Source: a candidate division TM6 bacterium GW2011_GWE2_41_16 (GTDB taxonomy: Bacteria; Babelota; Babeliae; Babelales; Babelaceae). From it: a DNA stretch of 40,627 nucleotides. A program made the position numbers and the translations under genes. Below are positions 15,988 to 24,248 of the stretch, in pieces. Position 1 is the first letter of the stretch. Every line of letters starts with the position of its first letter. The notes beneath the pieces were generated by a model. That model was given only the letters and a program-made list of their open reading frames with translations, was not told the origin of the DNA and did no database searches. The stretch spans positions 1 through 40,627 of the forward strand of contig LCAT01000006.1 of the NCBI GenBank assembly GCA_000996695.1, written 5' to 3'.

Positions 15988-17691
15988 ATGTCATATAATC
16001 TTATTCAAAAAACACTTGCGGTAGTTCATGAAGCGCTTGTTGCCTATGCAGCTCAGCATGATATTGCGATAACACCATCACAAATTAACACCGCGTTGTT
16101 AATTGATCAGGAAAAACACGAGCTTGGTGATATAAGTACCAATGCCGCGTTAGTGTTTGCAAAAAAACTGAAGCAAAATCCCATGTCTACTGCTGCTGAG
16201 TTGATTGCCTATCTTAAAGACCAAAAAGAACTTTCGACGTTGATTGACCATTGTCATGTCGCAGCACCAGGGTTTATCAATATTCGTTGTGCGCATGAAA
16301 CATATGTCCAAGAAGGTCGTGCATTGTTTGATCGTGCAGGCAAAAAAAATTTTGTAATTCGTGAAATTACACCGATTAAGCGCAAGCGCTTTAACATCGA
16401 ATATGTGAGTGCTAATCCGACGGGGCCTCTTCATGTAGGGCATGGTCGTGGGGGAATTATTGGTAACACGCTTGCACGGGTGCTTAAGTACACAAATCAT
16501 CCGGTTGTTGAAGAATTTTATATCAATGATGCGGGCAATCAGATTGCTAAGCTTGGCGAATCGCTCAAAATTCGTTATTTGCAGCGTGTTGAACCCGAAC
16601 AAGAACATATTATTCCTGAAGATGGATATCATGGAGAGTATCTGATAGACCTCGCCGATGAGCTTATATCTGAGCATCACGGTGCATCATTTATTGATAA
16701 ACCTGCTGATTTTTTTGGATCATGGGCTGTTAAAAAAGTGCTTGCCCAACAAAAAAATACACTTGCTCAGTATGGTATAAATTTTGATACCTGGTTTTCA
16801 GAAAAAGTGCTGCATGATACGGGCCTTGTGCAAGAAGCTCTGGATTTTTTAGAAAAAAGTGGAGATACATACACCACAGAAGATGGGGCTTTATGGCTTG
16901 CATCAACCAAATATGGTGATGACAAGGATCGCGTGCTTCGCAAAAGTACCGGTGAGCTTACCTATATCGCTTCAGATATCGCATATCTCAAATATAAAAA
17001 AGAAAAAGGTAAATACGATAAGCTTGTGATGATTCTTGGCCAAGATCATCATGGATATGAACATCGTATGAAAGCTGCAATGCAGATGCTTGGCTATAAT
17101 CCTGACGATCTTAATATTATATTTTATCAGTTAGTGAGCATCAAAGAATCTGGCAAACAGGTGCGCTTATCGAAACGCGCCGGTAAGATTATTGCTCTTG
17201 ATGATATTATACAAACGGTTGGCGTTGATGTTGCGCGATTTTTTTATCTTAATAAAAAAGCTGATGCGCATCTTGAGTTTGATATCGATCTCGCATGCAG
17301 CAAGACCGATGAAAATCCTGTTTACTACATTCAATATGCCTATGTTCGCTTGGCAAGTATTATAAACAAGGCAGCTGCGCATGATCAACTTGCGCGTATT
17401 GTGCGTGAGGACCTTAAGGAATTAAGCTCACAAGAAGAGCGTATTATTAAAAAAATCGTTGAACTTGAAATTTTACTTGAGCAAATTTCGCAAAATTATC
17501 ATACGCACTTGCTTGCATATTATGCGACTGAGCTTGCAAATTTGGTGCACGGGTATTATACCAATAATCGCGTGATTGATCTTGAACATATAGAAACATC
17601 ACGGCACCGGTTGGCGTTCTTACACATTTTGCAAGCGACACTAGGGTTATGCCTTGATCTGCTTGGGGTAAGTAAACCTAAAGAAATGTAA
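15988..17691 (+). CDS. argS: Arginine-tRNA ligase
   Basis: A 567-residue class I aminoacyl-tRNA synthetase. The N-terminal tRNA-binding Add-1 region covers about 1-120. The HIGH-type signature is HVGH at 149-152, within NPTGPLHVGHGRG, preceded by EYVSAN. The lysine-lacking KMSKS-type loop reads VRLSKRAG. The sequence ILGQDHHGY fits the catalytic core, and the C-terminal anticodon-binding DALR domain contains QYAYVRLASI and ends LGLCLDLLGV. GAGGT lies 8 nt before the ATG. Length is normal. It terminates at the palindrome at 17709-17762. Confidence 0.97.
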   Translation: MSYNLIQKTLAVVHEALVAYAAQHDIAITPSQINTALLIDQEKHELGDISTNAALVFAKKLKQNPMSTAAELIAYLKDQKELSTLIDHCHVAAPGFINIRCAHETYVQEGRALFDRAGKKNFVIREITPIKRKRFNIEYVSANPTGPLHVGHGRGGIIGNTLARVLKYTNHPVVEEFYINDAGNQIAKLGESLKIRYLQRVEPEQEHIIPEDGYHGEYLIDLADELISEHHGASFIDKPADFFGSWAVKKVLAQQKNTLAQYGINFDTWFSEKVLHDTGLVQEALDFLEKSGDTYTTEDGALWLASTKYGDDKDRVLRKSTGELTYIASDIAYLKYKKEKGKYDKLVMILGQDHHGYEHRMKAAMQMLGYNPDDLNIIFYQLVSIKESGKQVRLSKRAGKIIALDDIIQTVGVDVARFFYLNKKADAHLEFDIDLACSKTDENPVYYIQYAYVRLASIINKAAAHDQLARIVREDLKELSSQEERIIKKIVELEILLEQISQNYHTHLLAYYATELANLVHGYYTNNRVIDLEHIETSRHRLAFLHILQATLGLCLDLLGVSKPKEM

Positions 17692-17708
17692 TTTTTTAAA
17701 TTGTTCTA

Positions 17709-17762
17709 AAAATAATAATGGGATATTACAAAGACGTCTTTGTAATATCCCATTATTATTTT
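17709..17762. terminator. 54-bp perfect palindrome, bidirectional terminator
   Basis: Positions 17709-17735 are the exact reverse complement of 17736-17762, with no loop and no mismatch. The outer ends are A/T-rich (AAAATAATAATG type), so RNA from either strand ends in a U-rich tail. It lies between the convergent genes argS and the phosphatase gene, 10 bp from the latter's stop. Confidence 0.8.
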
Positions 17763-17772
17763 GGTACCATTC

Positions 17773-19851
17773 TTATTTTGGCCATCCTGTTTCAAAATAT
17801 TCTTTTGCCTTTTTGAGCGAGTTGTTTTTTATGGTTGCTTCATGTTCGTATATTTCTTTTCGTTTTTGAGAGATTCCTGGATGGTATAACTCGATTCTTT
17901 CTGGAGCATAGCGTTTATGAAATTCTGAGAACTCTTCCTGAACCATTTTTGCGCCCCATATTTTAGTTATATCTTGGGGCTGAATATCCAATTCTAATAA
18001 TTTTATTCTAACAGCGGGCTTTATATTATTTTCGATGTGATATTTAGCTGCTATTAACTTGCGTTCAATTATTTCTCGTATATCGATAGTTTCTATAAGG
18101 CTAACTCTATCAGATACGATTTTGATGTTATCTTGAAACGCTTGCATAAACTCTTCAAGTTTTATTCTTTCAGAAGGGATAGGGTTTGTTTTTGGATCTG
18201 TTGGATTTTTTATTTTTTCTGGATTTTTTGTTTGTTCAAGATTTCCATAAAAACCTATGATAAAAGACATAAGATAGTCAATTTTGCTTGTGCAGTAGTT
18301 CGCAAGAATTTCGTCCAAATCTTTAATGAGAGCTTCTTGAGCGGGTATGGTATGACACATACTTTTGAGCTTTTGTACTTCTTCTAAAAGAGGTTCCCAC
18401 ATTTGAGGACTTGTTGCATTTTTTACTTGCTCTTGTATTTTTTGCACACTGATTTGTAGCATAGCTGGCGTACAACTATTTTCTTGTGGAGGGGTTGTAG
18501 TTGTTGGGCTACTGGTTGTTGGTGTTTGAGTTGATTGTACAGCGTTTGATGCAAGTTTATAGGTTGTTGTTTGATATGTGTTTGGCTGTGACGGCGAAAG
18601 AACATGTTTATGTATTACATTATTAATTGGATCAATAGTTGCAAAAATTTGTTCGTCTTCAGAAAGAGTTCCACAATATAGTCGATGTGGAATTTGCTCA
18701 AATACCGAGTGATGATCATGCCCATGAAAGGCAGCGACTACAGGCGTTTGTGGTGAAAATAAAGATAAAAACAAATTAAAATCGATTTTAGAAATGCATA
18801 TTCCACGGTTGGGTTTATTTTCAGAAAGTATCTTCAAGCCTGATGTTTCAAAATCATTCCACAGTAAGTCTCTTGATATCTCATTATCTGAAGGTTGTAT
18901 CATTCCATTTGAAATTTTTCGATATATTTTTTCTGTGGGTGAAGTAGGCAGTGTTGGTATACAATAAGGATTTTCAGTGTGTAGTTGTACGCTGGGAGTG
19001 CATCCATGAACAAAAAGGTAATATTTGGGTGCATGTGTTTGTGGATCCTTACAACCCAAATACACGGTATGAGGTAAATAACTGTATAGCTTATTGAGGC
19101 TATGTAACAAACATCTGTTTTGTGGATCATGGGCATTTTTTAAAATTTCAGAGGTACAATACGATTGTCTGATTGATGGATCTTCATGGTTACCTCTGCA
19201 TAAAAAAACTTGATGAGGGTTTTCATTTGCCAATTTTAACAGAAGAGTTAAAACCTCAAGATCGTAGTTACCGCGATCACCATAATCACCCGTAAAAACA
19301 ATATATTGACCAGGTTTGAGGTGTAAATCTTGATCAAACATACCATAGGCAGGTTTCTTGAGTTCGTTTAATGCAGATTCTAATTTTTTATAGTTAGCAT
19401 GTATATCTCCAATCCATCTTATTCGATCACAGTGATCAACATACTGAATTGTTTCAAATGCTTCTGATAGACAGCATTCAGCATTAATAAAAGCATTGTT
19501 CCCACAGAGTATTCCCTGTTTTTGGAGATCTTTTTCTATCATGTGCTCATAGCGACAAAATTCAGATAAAAATTCATTTTGAATGACTTCTTTTGTATTT
19601 GATTTGCCAAGGTTTTGAGTGAGATACGCCATAAAACTTGAGCATGTAAAACATTGTTGTTGAGCATATGTTTGTTGAAAAATAGGTAACAGTGCTGGAA
19701 AATTTTTGCCAAAATTTTGTGCAAGACCTGCAAGACTCCAGGTGCAATGGTTCAATTTTTCAGTGGCTGTATTTTCAACAGACTGCATGCATTTTACTTT
19801 TATACAGGGGAGTAGAGCCAGTAAAATAAATGTTAGTATATTTTTATTCAT
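17773..19851 (-). CDS. Secreted PPP-type metallophosphatase with degenerate C-terminal J-like module
   Basis: A 692-residue exported protein. The signal peptide is residues 1-20 (ILTFILLALLPCIKVKC), with possible lipoprotein-like Cys residues but no clear lipobox. The metallophosphoesterase motifs are all present: GDIH 148-151, GDYGDRG 188-194, RGNHE 219-223, FVHG with H282, and GHDH 377-380. A DLLWNDF segment as in eukaryotic-type PPP Ser/Thr phosphatases points to that family. After a Thr/Pro-rich linker (about 425-455), residues about 455-692 match the C-terminal part of the next protein (19886-21940): EVQKLKSM, IGFYGN and the last 67 residues. In those, the J-domain HPD position reads APE (649-651). 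A secreted phosphatase acting on host or envelope targets is an inference. Confidence 0.85.
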   Translation of the reverse strand: MNKNILTFILLALLPCIKVKCMQSVENTATEKLNHCTWSLAGLAQNFGKNFPALLPIFQQTYAQQQCFTCSSFMAYLTQNLGKSNTKEVIQNEFLSEFCRYEHMIEKDLQKQGILCGNNAFINAECCLSEAFETIQYVDHCDRIRWIGDIHANYKKLESALNELKKPAYGMFDQDLHLKPGQYIVFTGDYGDRGNYDLEVLTLLLKLANENPHQVFLCRGNHEDPSIRQSYCTSEILKNAHDPQNRCLLHSLNKLYSYLPHTVYLGCKDPQTHAPKYYLFVHGCTPSVQLHTENPYCIPTLPTSPTEKIYRKISNGMIQPSDNEISRDLLWNDFETSGLKILSENKPNRGICISKIDFNLFLSLFSPQTPVVAAFHGHDHHSVFEQIPHRLYCGTLSEDEQIFATIDPINNVIHKHVLSPSQPNTYQTTTYKLASNAVQSTQTPTTSSPTTTTPPQENSCTPAMLQISVQKIQEQVKNATSPQMWEPLLEEVQKLKSMCHTIPAQEALIKDLDEILANYCTSKIDYLMSFIIGFYGNLEQTKNPEKIKNPTDPKTNPIPSERIKLEEFMQAFQDNIKIVSDRVSLIETIDIREIIERKLIAAKYHIENNIKPAVRIKLLELDIQPQDITKIWGAKMVQEEFSEFHKRYAPERIELYHPGISQKRKEIYEHEATIKNNSLKKAKEYFETGWPK

Positions 19852-19885
19852 ACAGAATGGCTTTCTTCTTTATATGGTTTAATTT

Positions 19886-21940
19886 TTATAATCCAAAAAG
19901 ATCTTTTGCTTGATGCAGCGACTTAGTTTTAATTTCTGCCTCTTGTCGGTAGATTTGGTATAGAGGAGATTGTGGATTTATTTCGGGGCAATTTACTAAA
20001 ATTTTGTCTGGATGATATCGTAATGCCTGTTCACGATATTGTTCTCGTGTCATAGAGTTCCCCCATATAGAACAAATGTCTGCGCGTGTCATGCTATTTT
20101 TTAGTTCTAAACGTTTGAGTTCAAGAGATCTGCGAAACATTTGAGCATGCCGTTCTGCAATTTCAAATTCTTGTTGAATTTTCGTGCGCAGAACAGGTGT
20201 TTCTATATGTATTATGTGCGCTCTGAGATTATTGATATTAAGATCAATAAGACGAGAGTACTCAGCAATATTTTGTTCAGTTGATTCTTTAGCACGTTCA
20301 TTTTCGAGTAAATTGTGGTCTTCGATATTGCCATAAAAACCAATTTTAAAATTCAAAACGCGTGTAATTCGTTGAGTAAAATAATCAAGAAGAATCGTTT
20401 CACCTTCTTTGATAATATCGGCGTTGATAGGGGATGAGCTTCTTTGCATATCTTTTATTTTTTTTACTTCCGTAAAAATCTCTTCCCATGCAATTGATGT
20501 GCTTGCTCTACCAGCTTTTTCTTTTAATGAGTCTAAAAGTTGGTGTAAAAGGCTATATGTTGATCTTTGTAGGTCGATGGTAAGAGTTCTACAATATTCA
20601 ATAAATTCTTTATTTGTGCTTCCTGGTGCATTGAACCAGGATTCTTCAAGTTGTTTTAATTCTGTGACTGTATTGTCACACTCAGAAATTGTAATTGCTG
20701 TTTGTGCTTTATTTTTTAATGTTTGTATCAATTGGGTAAATAAATCTTGTTGTTGTATTGGTATATTACCAGTAGAGAATGCTACTATTTGCTGTGCTCT
20801 AAACTGTTTTATTTGATTCACAAAGAGGTCTATCTGAGGGTTGCGCTTGTGGTATGCAAAACATCTCAGTGTATCTGTAATTTCTTCTGGTGATGAAATC
20901 ATGCCGTAAAGATATGCTGATGTTTTGGTATTTATAGTGTTGTAAAAATTGGTTAATAACGTATTCCATGAATTAATGGATGATTGTGATTCTGGATCGT
21001 TATCTATGAGTTGTTCAGCATTATACAAAAGCCAAAAAGGGATAGTTTGAGGTGTTTCGGATGGTACATATCCAGAGGAACTCCCACCCGTGGTTGTTTG
21101 TGTTTGTTTCATATTTTGCCATAGAAGCAAATAATCGTTTGATTCGTGCAATTTTTCTGTGAGGGCTCTGATAATGATTTTTAAAACAGGCGTTTGTTGT
21201 TTGCATGAATAAGTTTCTGTGAAACTCCAAAAATGCTGCAAAATATCATGCATGCTTTTTTGCTTTTCACTGACAACTTGTGTTGCAAAAAATGGATCAG
21301 AAGTGTGCGTTTGAGTTGTCTGATATGTTGGTGATGGAGATGGAAATATGGGAGGAATAGGTTGGTTTGATGCTGTCGGTTCCCTGCGTGGAGATTGACA
21401 CTGCTTTTTAAATAATTCAAGAAAATTTCTTAAGTGTGGTGAAAGTCTAATATAAAAAGGCGATTCTACATAATTAGTGATTTGTTCTGGTGTAGATGGT
21501 TTTACAAGTCTGTGTGTGTATAATTCTGTTTTACTCGTAATAACGGTATAAAAATTATTTATAACGTTTTGCCATGAACATGTTTCATTAGGGCAAGAGT
21601 CTTTTTTTATGAGGTTTTCAGCCGAGAAAAATAAGGAAAAAGGTACAGTTAAATCTTTTCGTCTAACAGACAGCCATGGTTGAAGGTCTTCGTCATTAAA
21701 CGATGGTGCAGCATTAATTTTTTGAGCCAAAGCTTCCACTACAACTTTCCATTCGTCATGATGCAATCCAGGATACCATTCATGCTTCCAGTAATGTTGC
21801 AATATTTGAGCTAATGGCAATTGTTTTTCAGCGTTAACCTGTTGTTGAAATGCTTGATATGCGGGTGACTGTTGCATACCCGAAATTGTGGTGTATGCAA
21901 TAAAGCATAAAGTCATAAGTAAACTTATTTGTTTTTTCAT
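19886..21940 (-). CDS. Secreted protein with internal duplication and C-terminal J-like domain
   Basis: A 684-residue exported protein with a signal peptide of residues 1-22 (ISLLMTLCFIAYTTISGM). Residues about 41-180 and 228-370 are a diverged tandem duplication: each has ILQH(Y/F)W, an F..FxxAE.LI segment, SW...(I/L)xNFY..I..KT and a closing PEEIT- or PEQIT-type helix. A linker rich in Pro/Ser/Thr separates them. Residues about 440-684 match the phosphatase neighbour. The end contains EQYREQALRYHPDKI with HPD at 643-645, then a helix AEIKTKSLHQAKDLFG, resembling helices II-IV of a J domain. AAGGA lies 6 nt before the ATG. It is probably cotranscribed with the phosphatase gene, which starts 34 bp after its stop. 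No enzymatic function is assigned. Confidence 0.8.
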   Translation of the reverse strand: MKKQISLLMTLCFIAYTTISGMQQSPAYQAFQQQVNAEKQLPLAQILQHYWKHEWYPGLHHDEWKVVVEALAQKINAAPSFNDEDLQPWLSVRRKDLTVPFSLFFSAENLIKKDSCPNETCSWQNVINNFYTVITSKTELYTHRLVKPSTPEQITNYVESPFYIRLSPHLRNFLELFKKQCQSPRREPTASNQPIPPIFPSPSPTYQTTQTHTSDPFFATQVVSEKQKSMHDILQHFWSFTETYSCKQQTPVLKIIIRALTEKLHESNDYLLLWQNMKQTQTTTGGSSSGYVPSETPQTIPFWLLYNAEQLIDNDPESQSSINSWNTLLTNFYNTINTKTSAYLYGMISSPEEITDTLRCFAYHKRNPQIDLFVNQIKQFRAQQIVAFSTGNIPIQQQDLFTQLIQTLKNKAQTAITISECDNTVTELKQLEESWFNAPGSTNKEFIEYCRTLTIDLQRSTYSLLHQLLDSLKEKAGRASTSIAWEEIFTEVKKIKDMQRSSSPINADIIKEGETILLDYFTQRITRVLNFKIGFYGNIEDHNLLENERAKESTEQNIAEYSRLIDLNINNLRAHIIHIETPVLRTKIQQEFEIAERHAQMFRRSLELKRLELKNSMTRADICSIWGNSMTREQYREQALRYHPDKILVNCPEINPQSPLYQIYRQEAEIKTKSLHQAKDLFGL

Positions 21941-22145
21941 GCAGATTCCTTTTTATCTAAAATTTTTATATTAATTTCAAATATAATTATATATGTAATG
22001 AAAAAAAAGTAAAGATAAAGCGAATTGTGACGAATCAATTTTCTCGATAAAAGTTTATGTATACTCAATAGAATCAGGATTCGCATTGTTTAAGAGATAT
22101 CGGTCAAACAAATGAGTGGATGATTTTTAAATTGGATAAAACGGC
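21941..22145. other. Divergent promoter region, A/T-rich
   Basis: A 205-bp gap between divergent genes. A TATACT hexamer at 22060-22065 could be a plus-strand -10 for the M3 peptidase gene, but no convincing -35 precedes it. No repeats or hairpins stand out. Confidence 0.3.
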
Positions 22146-24212
22146 GTGGACAAAAAAGAAGCACGGAACTATTTTTTGATGCCAACATTATATGGCTACA
22201 TGTTTTTCATCTGTCATCTATCAGCGCATGGTGCAGAGTCGAAACTTTTTTCAACTCTTTTTCCTTCCTGTGTACAGGATATTGAGAAACAAACAAATAC
22301 CGTTATATCACAGGCTCATTGCCAGCTTTTGAAAATATGCGCTATCAAACAAGAACACAGAACATTTGAGAATACTGCCCAAGTCGTCGATCGTGTATAT
22401 GGGAGTGTACAAAGGCTGAGCGCTTGCCTTGATCTTATTTCTTCCATCTATCCTGATGAGAAGCTTTGTAAAAATGCTTGTCAATCGCTGTGTAAATTGA
22501 ATCATTTTATTGTTGATGAGCTTGATAATAACAAAGAGCTTTACCAAGTGCTTAAAGAATATGTGTCACACCATGTTGCTCTTTCATCCCCGCAATCGTT
22601 TTTTTTAAGTGAACTTATGAGCGATTTTAAAAAACATGGCCTTGATTTGCCTGATGATACGCGTGCCAAAATTAGACAAACGAAAAAAGAAATATGCGAT
22701 CTAGAGCTTATGTTTGCACAAAACATCGACATGGATACCCCATTGCTTGCGTTCACACAAAAAGAACTCACTGGTTTGGATGATGATTATCTCAACAGAT
22801 TTAAAACTGATGAGGGTGTATTTCGGATGCGCCTTGATGCACCAACGTCTTTATCTATTATGCAAAATTGTTCTGTAGCATCGACTCGCAAAAAATGTGC
22901 ACGTGCGTTGCAAAACAAAGCGTATCCCATCAATATGCCCGTTTTGCAAGAGTTACTCGCAAAAAGAGCGAGCCTTGCAACTATGCTTGGTTTTTCTGAT
23001 TATGCTCATTATACTCTGAGCTCGCAGATGGCCGAATCTCTGCCAATCGTGCAGGCCTTTATTAATCATATGATTGAGAGTAGTTCTGCTAAATATGATC
23101 AGGAGGCCGCTCTGTTCGCCAAGGGTTTGCCCGCGGGTGTAAAGCTTACAAAAGATAAAAAGATTGCGTCGTGGGATTTTGAGTACGTAAAAAATCAGTA
23201 CCTTAAAAAACAGTATGCAATCGATCAGGACACAATATCTGAATATTTTGAGAGCGAATCTACCATTCAAGCAATACTCAAAGTGTACCAAAAGGCTCTT
23301 GGCCTTAGGTTTAAATGCATTGTGCGCAGTGGTTTGTGGCATAAAAGTGTTAAAGTTTTACAGGTATATGAGCATCACAGATGCATCGGATATTTGCTTC
23401 TTGACCTGTATCCACGCAAGAACAAGTATGCAAGCATATGCGAGATTACCGCATCTCCTCGAACTAAAGACCATCCTCTTGGCGTGAGTGTGGTGATTGC
23501 GAACTTTCCTGAACCGACGGCAGACAAACCTGCGCTTCTCAAACTTACTGACGTTGAGGCGTTTTTTCATGAATGCGGGCATGCAATGCACGCACTTTTG
23601 GGATGTACGGAGTACGTACAGTTTTCGGGAACCAATGTGTCCATGGATTTTGTTGAGCTGCCCTCACAAATGTTCGAGCAATGGGCGTATGACAAGGACG
23701 TGCTCAAAAAAATAGGTCGTCACTATAAAACGGGCGAAACGCTTTCCGATCACATGATCGAGTGCATACAAAATATAAAAAATATTGATTTTGCGCATAC
23801 CATCAGACGACAATGTTATTTATCTCTTTTTGATCTTGAGCTTGCAGGGAGTAATCCGGGTCAAGATGTTCACCAAACGGCACAAACGTTATACCAAAAG
23901 ATTATGACACATACCCATATCGATTCTGACGGTCATCCAGAGGCATCGTTTGGGCATCTCACGAGCTATGGCTCAAAGTATTATGGGTATTTGTGGTCAT
24001 TGGTATATGCACTTGATATTTTTCAGCAGATACAAAAGAACGGGCTTTTGAGACATGGTTCTGCTCAAAGGTTTAAAACAAAAATTTTGAGTAAAGGTGG
24101 TAGTGCAGATCCACGCATACTTTTACACGATTTTTTTGGTCGGGATGCAAATGCAGAAGCACTTAATGAGAAATTGAAATGTGGTATATTAAATGAGAAG
24201 TTTTTTAAATAG
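22146..24212 (+). CDS. M3-family zinc oligopeptidase, probably exported
   Basis: A 688-residue thimet-oligopeptidase/oligopeptidase-A type metallopeptidase that cuts short peptides. The zinc site HECGH is at 475-479, in VEAFFHECGHAMHALLG, followed by the third ligand region MDFVELPSQMFEQWA. The N-terminal helical part includes LELMFAQNID-type motifs, and the C-terminal PGQDVHQTAQTLYQKI region fits the family. The start is uncertain. GTG 22146 gives MDKKEARNYF before a hydrophobic stretch (LYGYMFFICHLSAHG) that looks like a signal peptide; ATG 22179 would remove the basic residues. Most bacterial M3 enzymes are cytoplasmic, so export would be unusual and fits extracellular or periplasmic peptide degradation. 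The S9 peptidase gene follows. Confidence 0.9.
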   Translation: MDKKEARNYFLMPTLYGYMFFICHLSAHGAESKLFSTLFPSCVQDIEKQTNTVISQAHCQLLKICAIKQEHRTFENTAQVVDRVYGSVQRLSACLDLISSIYPDEKLCKNACQSLCKLNHFIVDELDNNKELYQVLKEYVSHHVALSSPQSFFLSELMSDFKKHGLDLPDDTRAKIRQTKKEICDLELMFAQNIDMDTPLLAFTQKELTGLDDDYLNRFKTDEGVFRMRLDAPTSLSIMQNCSVASTRKKCARALQNKAYPINMPVLQELLAKRASLATMLGFSDYAHYTLSSQMAESLPIVQAFINHMIESSSAKYDQEAALFAKGLPAGVKLTKDKKIASWDFEYVKNQYLKKQYAIDQDTISEYFESESTIQAILKVYQKALGLRFKCIVRSGLWHKSVKVLQVYEHHRCIGYLLLDLYPRKNKYASICEITASPRTKDHPLGVSVVIANFPEPTADKPALLKLTDVEAFFHECGHAMHALLGCTEYVQFSGTNVSMDFVELPSQMFEQWAYDKDVLKKIGRHYKTGETLSDHMIECIQNIKNIDFAHTIRRQCYLSLFDLELAGSNPGQDVHQTAQTLYQKIMTHTHIDSDGHPEASFGHLTSYGSKYYGYLWSLVYALDIFQQIQKNGLLRHGSAQRFKTKILSKGGSADPRILLHDFFGRDANAEALNEKLKCGILNEKFFK

Positions 24213-24231
24213 CTGCTTTAAGCAGCATTTT
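24212..24231 (+). terminator. Small terminator after the M3 peptidase gene
   Basis: GCTGCTT and AAGCAGC arms (24212-24226) are followed by ATTTTT. The hairpin overlaps the stop codon and is compact, so termination may be partial, leaving some read-through into the S9 gene. Confidence 0.5.
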
Positions 24232-24248
24232 TAATGGGAGTTTGTAAC

